Assembly (NCBI GenBank): GCA_025201765.1 | Contig: MU623352.1 | Span: 1-64,000, forward strand | Origin: Daldinia sp. FL1419 | Lineage: Eukaryota > Ascomycota > Sordariomycetes > Xylariales > Hypoxylaceae | Length of the DNA: 64,000 nt | Direction: 5' to 3' | Part shown: positions 1 through 9,465 of the stretch, piece by piece | How positions within the stretch are numbered: the stretch's first letter is position 1 | Layout: every line of letters begins with the position of its first letter | Notes under the pieces: model-generated | What the model saw: only the letters and a program-made list of their open reading frames with translations | What the model was told of the DNA's origin: nothing | Database searches by the model: none | Translations under genes and position numbers: made by a program

Positions 1-162
1 CTGAATAAAACGCACGTTTACGCACAGACGTATTTTGTATGTATTTTCGTTGATCGGTTGACTTGTTTGATCGGTTGACTTGTGGGGTACGTTATTATTA
101 AAAGGAAAGTAGAAATAGAAAAAACTGCCAAAAAGGCAAAAAGTTGATTGCACAAATTCCTT

Positions 163-274
163 GATAAGACGGGGATTCGAACCCCGGCCCCTTTCGGGAG
201 TAGGATTCTCATTGTATGAGATAAGAGAGGAAATCTCTTGAATCTACCGCCATAGACCGCTCGGCCATCTTACC
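163..274 (-). tRNA. tRNA-Leu (anticodon CAA), intron-containing
   Basis: Read on the minus strand the segment folds as a tRNA. The acceptor stem GGTAAGA/TCTTATC has one G-U pair. A Leu/Ser-type D arm (GGCCGAGCGGT) follows, then an anticodon loop containing TTCAAGA. A long variable arm (CTCCCGAAAGGGG) and a perfect T arm around GGTTCGAACCCC complete it. The extra bases after the CAA anticodon (about 25-30 nt) are an intron at the usual position, as known for fungal tRNA-Leu(CAA). The variable arm and CAA anticodon favour Leu over Ser. A-runs at about 118-142 on the plus strand supply T-runs for Pol III termination. The exact intron ends were not folded computationally. Confidence 0.93.
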
Positions 275-1680
275 ATTTCTTGGAAGGTGCAGGAGGCTTG
301 GTGCCTCGGTTGGGAATATGGACTGAAATTTGCACTTATATTCTTTTAGTTTGTTTTGGTGCGAGGCCGAAGTTGGTCCGCCTGCCCCGCACTGGGTTTA
401 CATAGTGGGGTGATACGGATAATGGTTGGAGAGTTGCCCCACGTAGGGCTATCTTCTGGATATACAACCTTGCAATACAATACAAATACATATAATACAA
501 TACAATACAATACCTTAGTACCAGATGTTGCCGGATGGTTGCATTCGTACCTGTCGTGACGCATTTTTACACTTGGTGTCGTTGTTTATTGGTGTGGTTT
601 TATCTGGATGCAGATTCTAAAGGTCAACTTATTCTAACTAGTTATTAATAGTTACTCGAATCTGTAACTAGGGCAATTATCCTTTGTAGATGCATCCGTC
701 CAACGGCGAGAACAATGAATCACTTATACGAGTCGAACACTACGCCGTGAACCAAGATGGATGATGCCACTCTAACCTAAGACCACATCTGTTGGACTCC
801 TTTAGACACCATACCCTCACGTTTAGGCTTGGAGACAGTGTCGAGAAAACCTTGGAAGCTCTGATTCAAGCCTCGCATCCCGAATGAAACGTATGAGTCA
901 CTCAAGTGGTATCGATGCTACCGGGCGGCTATGCGACGGCTTCTTTGGCGTAGTGAGTCAGTCAGTGCAACGGTGCCAACTTGGAGTCTTATACGATATC
1001 CTATCAGCTGTCCCGATTTCAAATATAGATGTCGTCTTAGTACGGGTGTGCTCGCTATTTATCACCCTTAAAGCTATTCAAAATAAGGTATCCTTGAAGA
1101 TGCATCAGCTACCGGAAAGGCAATAATCATAGAGTAACCGTAAGGAATTGAGACCAATTGCATAGTTCTTGCTTCAATCTACCAAGATTTTCGGGTTGTA
1201 ATAAGCGTAAGCTCAATAATACACGGATTCTATTGAGTGTTAATAAGTAGGATGTACATCGTCCTCTCGAAGATGGTTAGGTTACTTGTTATACACGGCC
1301 TAAGCACATATATTTTATACAGGTAGCAACTCTGCCAATTGGATACGTAGATTATTCGCTAGTTAATACAACCTTATTTATCCCTTCTTACATCTAACCT
1401 AGGTAGTAGGCAGATAGGCCATCACATAGCACCATAACCACCAGCATCTCGCCATGCGCATGTACTAACCACGCTACCTATTACGTATGCACTACCCAAA
1501 CCCAGCCCACTTAAAACAATCTCCGGCACCGACATCTCGTAAATTCTCATGCTCCACTATCGCACATATCCGCTAAGCAGCCATAGCCCTAAGCTCCGCT
1601 AGCCAGCCACAAAGCGACCACCACCGCTAAAAAGGGCTTACGATATAAACAACTTTTACACATAAGATTTTCATCAATCA
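275..1680. other. Non-coding stretch between two tRNA genes
   Basis: I see no gene here. The only structure noticed is an ACAAT/ATACAA short tandem repeat at about 472-512. Open frames in this stretch are short and match no family I recognise. Just before the tRNA-Leu gene, a 17-nt unit (TGATCGGTTGACTTGTT) is tandemly duplicated at 51-84. Confidence 0.6.
472..512. repeat. (ACAAT)n short tandem repeat
   Basis: Several ACAAT/ATACA units follow each other with small variations. This is a simple sequence repeat with no gene attached. Confidence 0.8.
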
Positions 1681-1685
1681 GCGGG

Positions 1686-1717
<32 letters not shown>

Positions 1718-1770
1718 TCCAACTTCATTCTAACATCTGAAGGTCGTGCGTTCGATCCGCACTCACCGCA
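1681..1770 (+). tRNA. tRNA-Phe (anticodon GAA), 17-nt intron
   Basis: The sequence has the tRNA-Phe layout. The D arm is TAGCTCAGTTGGGAGAGC, and the anticodon stem TCAGA/TCTGA flanks the loop CTGAAGA with anticodon GAA. The T arm is GTGCG-TTCGATC-CGCAC. A 17-nt intron (1718-1734) sits after position 37, the canonical site. The A box and B box (GTTCGATCC) are intact, and a T7 run follows at about 1780 as Pol III terminator. The acceptor stem GCGGGGA/TCACCGC has one G-A mismatch at the fifth pair. CCA happens to be encoded directly after the discriminator base. It is probably functional; the mismatch is the only doubt. Confidence 0.93.
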
Positions 1771-2454
1771 CCATTTCTTTTTTTGCCTTTCCTCCCCGAT
1801 GGTAGGGCGAATATCCTTCTCTTTTTTCTTACTCGTGTGAGAGTCGTATGTTCTTCTATACACAATTACCTACCTACGTTGATTAGGGTTGACTCACTGT
1901 TGCTTTTTTTATATTATACTTTCTCCCGTCGAATCTCATCTACATATATATCCACCTCCCCAACAATTCACGCCAGGGATCTTTGCTTCTGCACGGAACG
2001 GTAGATAGATGCATCATCGTGGAACGCATTATTGGGATTGGGATATGTACCTATGTATATGCTCGGAGAGAAGGAAACATTGTAGGAAACAATGCCTCAT
2101 ATAAGATAACCTACCATGCACGTACCCAACGCCGTCTCTTACTTAGACTGAGGGAAGGCACTTGGTAGATTACTACGATCAAGCGTGATATCTGATAGAT
2201 AGTAAGGTGTCTGTCTGTCTCTATATACCTATATATACTACTAGATACGGAGTACTAGACGGATATGCATCCTAACTTGGTGCGGATATACATCCGAGCC
2301 CTATTTACTATCTTCGACAGAGTTGTTGATTCATTCGTACGTACCTGATAATAAAACCAAGGTACCCCAAGCTGAATGAATAGTTAACTTAATACCCTAA
2401 GCCAGATACTACCGCAGATGCACACACTTATCTCTCTGTTGGAGCGTATGATAT

Positions 2455-2455
2455 C

Positions 2456-2512
<57 letters not shown>
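2455..2512. repeat. (AT)n(AG)n compound microsatellite
   Basis: An alternating AT run of about 16 nt passes directly into about 21 AG dinucleotides. Confidence 0.95.
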
Positions 2513-2515
<3 letters not shown>

Positions 2516-3433
2516 GACTAAAAGCGGAGTTTAGGTACAATTCATATAAGAGATACACCATACATACCCTCGAGGGGAGACGGGAAGTCCAGGTATTAAT
2601 AGACCGTCCGCTACAGCTTCCGCGGCATTAACTCTATAAAACACCTAACGTTATTCAGCGGACTCCGGAAATACTTTATTTGCTAAGGTCTCGCAGCATG
2701 TTTCTAAAGCCGCTCCGGGATGTCGTTGTAGTTCTCACAACGACGTGGTTCCAGGGTTATTTTACGGTGTAAATTAAGCCTTGGTGGAACAGACCTCGTG
2801 TTTTAAGAGGTGTTGTTGTTCTATTCGGATTTCGAGGCCTTGCTCTTGTATCGTGCACGGCTGAGAAACTAACATTATTCCAGGGGGCGTATTGTAGGTG
2901 ACGCCCATCCGTTACGGGTATATATATATACCTGCCTAGGTAGGTACTCAAGTAACGTCGTTATGATGATGATCTCGTTTTTGTCCAAGTAGGCGCGTTC
3001 TAACTAGGGTAGTTAGTAGTACCTGATAAATACACCACGAAATCCGAGAGAGCGTCTAGGGCGCATGGAGACATCTAGGGTGTATCTTGTAGGCGTGGGG
3101 TACAGAGCTAGTGTTGCGTACATGAGAAATCCTCCGTACCCTGCTTCTAGCGTTTCACGATTCCTGTCCTAGTGACCGCCGGTCTGGGTAGTCGACCTCG
3201 TAACTAACTTGAACGTCCTCAGACCCGATGCACGGCTATGCATCGTAGCTTTCTTTATATAGGTAGGTACATAAACAGCCTTAGCACTGTTCATTTACGT
3301 ATCTGCTAGAAATAATGTAACTAAGGGGAGTCAGCACGGATGGAGTCCTGCTAGAAACAATTCTGATAGTGACCAACTTACTATCCCAAAGCATATATGG
3401 GTCACGTACGGATCGATAAACCAGATTTCTGCC

Positions 3434-3464
3434 GCTGCTGCTGCTGCTGCAAAAAAAAAAAAAA
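3434..3464. repeat. (CTG)n tract followed by poly-A
   Basis: Five to six CTG units are followed without a gap by fourteen A residues. Confidence 0.9.
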
Positions 3465-3949
3465 CCCCAAAAAACCCTTCCAGTCTTGGATAAGATGTCT
3501 TCCAAGAAAGTTAGGTAGGTAGGTAGGTATATAAGTAAGAATTCTAGAGCTAAGAGGATCATCTTCGAAGATAGTGGGTAGGAGGTGATGCATACCTATA
3601 TATATTTAGGTACTAGGTACCTAGTTACGGAGTCGTAAGCGTACCTAGGTAGCTCCCGTACCCAAAAAACCCAACTATTTCCAGCCTCAAGACAAACTCG
3701 GATACACCAGCACGTACACCTATGTACGTACGTACCTAGGTGCCTCAGTACCTCTCAGTATAGATGTCTGGGATCCCCTATCCACAGTGCACCGTTCCCC
3801 CCGCACCTTCCCGGGAACAAGTGGACCCCCGGGCCCGTGCAAACCTCCCCGCGCTACCGCAAGCAAACTTATATAGAGCAATTACAAACTCACCCCTCGT
3901 CCAAAGACAGATGCTCGCAACCAACTGCGCAGGCCACCCCCCCGCCGTC

Positions 3950-4088
3950 GGGTTGGCTCAGCGGTAAAGAGTTGCCTTCCTAGGTCAGTAAAACCCCGGT
4001 CCGCGGGGTTTTCGTAGGTCCCGGGTGAAAGAGGCCCCCTCCGCAAGGAGCGGGCTTCGGATCCCGGGGCTGAGCTTTTTGTCAACCC
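3950..4088 (+). ncRNA. Candidate structured tRNA-like Pol III element
   Basis: This is not a standard tRNA, but it is strongly ordered. A good Pol III A box (TGGCTCAGCGG, 3954-3964) and a degenerate B box (GCTTCGGATCC, about 4054-4064) stand 90 nt apart and are followed by T5 (4076-4080) and T8 runs. GCTCAGC (3956-3962) pairs perfectly with GCTGAGC (4069-4075), and GGGTTG (3950-3955) pairs with CAACCC (4083-4088). Inside are the hairpins GGTAA/TTGCC (3963-3976), CCTA+AAAACCCC/GGGGTTTT+TAGG (3979-4018), CTCC-GCAA-GGAG (4039-4050) and CGGG/CCCG (4051-4066). The TTCCTA following the first hairpin resembles an Arg(CCT) anticodon loop, but no 3' strand pairs with the expected acceptor (3944-3953 region). 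It could be a diverged or intron-rich tRNA, a tRNA-derived element, or another Pol III RNA. Confidence 0.35.
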
Positions 4089-4815
4089 TTTTTTTTCCTT
4101 TTTTTCAACCCCTTATATTATTTGGCTCTTATGCATGCATGCATGCCCAGTCCGATGCGTTAGTTTTTTTTAAGATATTGATTTGACTTATAGATTATCT
4201 TTCTATCGTTCAACATATGACGAATGCATCTGCTTATTGTTGAATAATGTAACATTGGAACGTAAGTATCGTATCACTCCAAGCCAAAGGGCCAGTGGCC
4301 ATCATGTCGACGATGCGGATTACTAAAATATACGGGGGGCAACACAAGCAGCACACATAAACAACGAAGGGACATTTATTAATCAACAGCACCATTAAGT
4401 ATTAATAGACTACTAAACCCAACCGTCAGCCCCTCCCCAACACCTACACCTATTAATACGAAGGGTATAATGTTTCTCATCCATTCGTCCATCCATCCAT
4501 CTTTCTAAACGAGCGAAAGGGTATATGGGCATATAACAAATCATGACTAGTTCCGCGACCGATCCCTCCCCTCATCCTAATTAATCCAGGTCGTTATGCT
4601 TTCGTGAAGATCATGCCCTTGGTCATCACCGTCGTTAATGATTGACAGGCCCGGCCTACTATGGTTGAACACCAACGAGGTTAGGTGAAGAGCTGGCTTG
4701 GTTTTTTTAAGAGCGTATGCGCTAGTCCGGGCTACTTGCGGGAGATCTGCAAGCGACGTTCGACGCCGGTCAAGAACCCGCGGTCTATGCTGATGCTCTT
4801 GTTTATTTATTCCAT
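4089..4815. other. Non-coding stretch, 3' flank of the opsin-related gene
   Basis: No gene is seen. There is an ATGC tandem repeat at about 4132-4146. The part next to 4815 is the presumed 3' UTR of the minus-strand opsin-related gene. Confidence 0.55.
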
Positions 4816-5824
4816 TTACGCAGCCTGCTCGCCGACAACAGGGGCTGTCGGGGCGGTAGCGGTCTTCTCGGGGAATTCACCGGCTTGGTGGACACGGCCG
4901 TATCGGGTGAAGGCAATGTTTAGCCTGCCGTAGTCCCACCTTCGGGAAAGGATGAGGAAGGCAAAGGAGAGGACGGGAACTAGTAGGACATCTAGAACAC
5001 CGAAGAATATATATCCGGGGGTCACGCCAATGCGGTTACCACCGTCGGATAGACCCCAAGCGATCGGGTATAAGAGCCAAAGGAGGTTGACCCATCCTGC
5101 AAGAAGAGTGTCTGTAGCATTGCGATTAGCGGTCGCCCTTACATTGAAAAGGGAAAATCAAGTAAAAATAACAATGTATTAAAAGGGATCACTTACGGTC
5201 ACCGGCAACATTGACGCGCCTGGCGGAGGTTGTGCCATGGAAGAGAGTGCTGAAAGCAAGGAGGACCCAAGAGACGGTTCCGAATGCGTAGAAGCCCCAT
5301 TTGTAGTTGGATGTGGTGAAGGCAGAGACAAGGTATGAAATGACCCTATCGTCTGTTAGTATTTCCCGAAGGCTTATAGCTGATATCATAGATTCCACTC
5401 ACCAGGTCCATGCCAAAGCTACATTATAAAGGATAGTTGCCCAAGAGACGCCGCTTAGGAGGCCGAGAGCAATCGTGACGACGGGGAAGCTGACAACCCA
5501 GTTGACGTACTCAGCCCAGAAGATCTGTCGTGTCCATGACGCTTCAGGTTTGTAGTTAACAACCGGGATAACTTCATAGGCGAGATCGGAAGCAATGGCA
5601 AAGTAGGAGATGGAACCGACAAGGAGGGCGATGGTGAAGAGGTAGTGGAAGATCTTCTCTCCGGACCGAGCTACGAAGCTAGTCGCATAGAAGGTGATGA
5701 AGGATACGACGTAGATAGCTGTTACCGCCCATAACCAGTCGCTTCCGTTCACGCTTAACGCCTCGCTACCACTAGGAGGGTTGATCGAGAGAGCCTCGTT
5801 CGCACGATGGAATAGAATAGCCAT
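4816..5824 (-). CDS. Opsin-related seven-helix membrane protein (ORP/YRO2-HSP30 type), no retinal lysine
   Basis: Three exons (5403-5824, 5197-5345, 4816-5111) encode 288 aa. The first intron has a perfect TACTAAC branch site, and both introns keep the frame. The protein belongs to the microbial rhodopsin family: seven hydrophobic segments, helix C reading YVNWVVSFPV (about 106-115) and helix G reading FFGVLDVLLVPVL. Against bacteriorhodopsin, the retinal Schiff-base lysine (K216) is replaced by Val235 (codon 4978-4980) and the proton acceptor D85 by Asn108. It should therefore neither bind retinal nor pump protons in the usual way. Such opsin-related proteins (yeast Yro2/Mrh1, Hsp30, fungal ORPs) are stress-induced plasma-membrane proteins of unclear biochemical role. 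The only Met that opens the reading frame is at 5824. Confidence 0.93.
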
Positions 5825-8266
5825 GTCGATGACCTATTGCTTTTTGCTTTTTAATATCTACCAGGCAAACCGGAGAGAGTCGAGATGAAGATCTTCACTT
5901 TTAAAGTGAGAGTCGAATATCTTATATAGCCTTTGGGTCACGGTGGTTGCTGTGATTCGCTGAGTAGATGAGTAGCTGAGGCAGACGAGTCAGAAGACGA
6001 AGGGGGACGAGGCTCATAATATAGTAGATGCCCCCCTGTGCTCGCATCTAAGATGGAAAGCTGTATAGTTGCATCATCGCAAAGGCCGGAGACCAATAAT
6101 TGGCGATGAGTCAATATCAAAGTGAAGCAAAGTGGTTAAAGCCGAGATCCGTACGAAGTATTCCGTTTAGGCGATCATATGATTGCAAATTTGTGCATAT
6201 GGAATCTTCCACAAAAGCCGGAAGTGTGCGGGAGGACGGATCACGACGGGCCATAGTGATGCGTTTGTGGCATGGGCTGGACTGGAGGGACTGGGGAGTA
6301 CATTGATACCCACCCGGAGCTTTGCATATTCGGAGCTAAAGGCAGAAGCCGATGGAACGAGCGGTAGTAGAATACACCAAAGAAAGAAGTCGACCTGCAA
6401 TAAAGAAGCTTTGTGATACATGACTCTCGAGCCAATGTGGTTGACGATCCTTCAGCCTTGATGTGGGGAAAACCACGGGACTCGAAAACCACCGCGAGAA
6501 CGTGGCAAGCTTACCGCTGGCCAACTTCTACCGGTACCTATATCCATCCATCCGTATTGGTAATGGTTTATTGAGCTAGGAAATACCTAAACGATCCTAA
6601 AATAACACCTATATCACAATGAGGTTTTAGGAAGCACGGCTAGATAGTCGTCTTACAAATGGCGCTTGGAAGCCCGAGGTAATAGACTCATATTATTCCC
6701 ATCGTAGGAACGAGGTCATGAGGGCGCAACTAACGCCCGGGTATGGTCAGCAAACAGCAGGAATGCTCGGTAATCGCGACAAGAACGCCAACCGACGAAG
6801 GACGTAAGTGAGAGAGTAAAAAAACGCAGCAACGGCCATGTCCATCCACATGTCCATCCATGCTTCTTTGGCGGATGTGAAAAGGACTTGCTTTCACGGC
6901 AGCATCGGATGAGCTAACACAAGATGCGCGACTCGAAAACGTTGATAGGTCTCCACCGAATGCTCGACCACGTTCCGTACGAAAAGGGAAAATGTGTTAC
7001 ACCAAATAGAGCTAGCATCGTCGAAGCAATGCCGGAGCTTGCAGGGCCTAGCCCTGGCACATAAGAGCCTTGGAGCTCCGCACCTCCGATGAAGGCCGGG
7101 AAGGGCGAGGATCCAAGGTAGCGACGGGTGTAAGTTAAGCGACTGGGCAAATGCATAGTTGCGTCGACTCGACGTGACTTGCCGTGACGTGACGTGATGA
7201 TAATTAAAAGTATTTTTTATTTTATTTTTTTTGCTCTTGGTGAAAAATGAGATATTTCGTTTATATTATCTTGCTACCCACCTCCAACACTACTTGGGTT
7301 TCCGGTGTTGTAAGTGAGCAAGGTTAGTAGTAAATTAAATGACCAAGTGCGTGTAAACGACGAGAGAAGGTATTTGCGTTGGAGAAGCTTTCTCACATTT
7401 CGATTACCGATCTCTAAGCCAAGAACATCGGGACCATCATTACTCTGATCGTTAAGGACGGAATGTCGAAAAGGAGGGGATGGCTAGGAAGACGAGAAGT
7501 TTGGACCATTGAGAGCCTCAATTGCCTGCAGCTCCCCCAAAACCAGAAAAAGCCACCCCCGGCTTTGACGGAAACGCAACTCGCACCATGCTGCTGTCAC
7601 CATGCTGCTGTCACAGTCTATTGCGACTTGTGGTAAACTCATGGTACTATGGATCGAGATGCAACGCTAGAACAGTCTCAGATGGCGATCGACTGTGCAG
7701 GTGTCACGCCACCGGGGAACCACCAAGCCTACCAGACGAGGCCGTTTTTTATTCCTTTTGTTCCTTTTCTGCATTGGCTCTTGGAATTTGGCTGGGATTA
7801 GTTGTTTAGTTGGTTAATAGCCGGTAGAAGACGATAGAATGACCAAGCTTGTTTAAACGTCCTTCGATACCTGCCAAGTCACGATTTCCACGTTATGTCG
7901 GAATCGGACCACGCGGATCATAAATTAAAAATTATTTTTTTCAATTACTATTTTTATTAGTTGACTAAGTTGAGGTTTTTTTTTATTTTTCGTCAAATTA
8001 GTTTGTTACAAATTAGTCGGTGACTGCCGAACAACCCGGACTTTCTTATTTCTTGTTTAAAGCTTCTTACATTAGGTAATTACCTCCGATGTATAGGTAG
8101 GTATGTAAGCTGGCAAGATACCTCTTAACCTAGGATGTACCTAAGATACTTAAGTACTGATGGTGGAATCCAGGTATAATTGTATAGACGTACCTTCTAG
8201 GTTAGGTAGTAATCACATCTCAATTACGAAATCGCATTGGCCGCTTAATAAATTCCGATAATACCT

Positions 8267-8300
8267 TCATCTATTTCATCTATTTCATCTATTTCATCTA
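8267..8300. repeat. TCATCTATT tandem repeat
   Basis: About four direct copies of a 9-nt unit (TCATCTATT) lie end to end. Confidence 0.9.
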
Positions 8301-8587
8301 AATATTAAGACTCCGTTGGTATGCGAGCCGCCTAGACGGGTGGCGCAATGCAACAGAAACGCAACGATGCAACTCGTAAAAGGACAACGAAATATCAACC
8401 TGGCGTATAACACACATCCAATACCATCGTGAAGTCCTAGTCATGACATAGTAAATGCAGCCCTGGGTTTCTCCTCATTTCTCCTCGTCTCTCACTTCTC
8501 ATATCCTACCCCCTATTCTACACCCTGTCCTACCCTCTCTATACTCCCCTTCCCTCTCCCTGCTCTTCTTACCCTACCCTTCCCACC

Positions 8588-8614
8588 AACACACACACAC
8601 ACACACACACACAC
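8588..8614. repeat. (CA)n microsatellite
   Basis: About thirteen CA dinucleotides in a pyrimidine-rich strand. Confidence 0.95.
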
Positions 8615-9301
8615 ATGTCCTAAACCCATCTTCTTGCTCTCCCGCCCGTAACCCCAGACCAAAAGAAAAAAATACAGAAAATACAGCCCATTACTGGATC
8701 ATGCCTATTCAGCAAACCACATCATCTGTGCCACCCATGCCGTCCCCGTCATTGGCTCGTAAGCCTAGCCCCTTAGCTAAGAGACATATTCCTCTTACCT
8801 TTCCCCAATCCCTCCTCCGCCCGGCGGACGTGGCCCGGTCGTAGAAACGACTTCGCTGCAGCGTAACATGCGTTTACCTGCTTGCCTGTCTGCCTACCGT
8901 TGCGGATCGGCGGTGTGCCCGAGCCCAAGTGGTGTCAAATCAGACCCTGTCCACCCTCAATTACGAGATCGCACGCACGCAGGCCGCGGCCTAACCCACA
9001 GCCTATGTCATGTTGATAGTAAATGTCTTCTAGCCGGACGGGATTTTCTAAATTCCAATATCACATAGTCGATGGGATTGCAGATCAATGACATAGCGTG
9101 ACAATATTAACATAGGTCCACTGTTAAAAGGGGGTATGTTGGGCTAAGTATGCTATTTACAAACATCTCTCCTTTCTCGAAAAAAAAAAAAAAACAACGC
9201 CGGAACGCCAGTTCCTAGACCCTTTGCATACTACCGGATCCTACACTCTTCGCCTGTTTATGCCGTAGATAAGTCATCGTCTGAGCCCAACCATGACTCT
9301 C

Positions 9302-9319
9302 CCTCCCTCTAAAGGGAGG
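9302..9319 (-). terminator. Perfect 7-bp hairpin in 3' flank of the Vid28-like gene
   Basis: CCTCCCT (9302-9308) pairs with AGGGAGG (9313-9319) over a 4-nt loop, about 147 nt past the stop codon. A role in 3' end formation is inference only; a 7-bp hairpin can arise by chance. Confidence 0.3.
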
Positions 9320-9465
9320 ACTCGTTGCATCCGTTAAGAGGGGAAAATAGGTTGGCTACCCCTATGTTCTTATACAAGTCTTCTTGCGTAACGATGGATA
9401 GAGTCGGGTAAACGCTTTTGCTACAACAAGTGCTATTCTGCTGAAAACAACTCTGCCTCCTGTGC

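Larger units (their letters stand above)
1771..3949. other. Non-coding stretch with microsatellites and TAGGTA-type repeats
   Basis: No gene is supported. The stretch holds an (AT)n(AG)n microsatellite at about 2455-2512, a (CTG)n tract followed by 14 A at 3434-3464, and clusters of CCTAGGTAGGTA-like motifs near 2931, 3262, 3512, 3604 and 3724. The open frames here are built from these low-complexity runs. Confidence 0.6.
5825..9465. other. Long non-coding stretch with simple repeats
   Basis: No gene could be supported in 3.6 kb. It contains a short duplicated ACCATGCTGCTGTC unit (about 7587-7616), a TCATCTATT tandem repeat (about 8267-8300), a (CA)n tract (8588-8614), a poly-A run near 9180, and a perfect 7-bp hairpin at 9302-9319 in the 3' flank of the Vid28-like gene. 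Open frames such as those at 6167-6421 (-), 7522-7809 (+) and 8455-8844 (+) are compositionally odd and unrecognised. Confidence 0.55.

Noticed and set aside
6167..6421. 84-codon open frame (-) with a signal-peptide-like start
   Set aside because: The hydrophobic stretch is weak, the region is repeat-rich intergenic DNA, and three overlapping frames are equally open.
8455..8844. 129-codon open frame (+)
   Set aside because: It is made of a pyrimidine-rich tract and the (CA)n repeat and has no domain or splice context.
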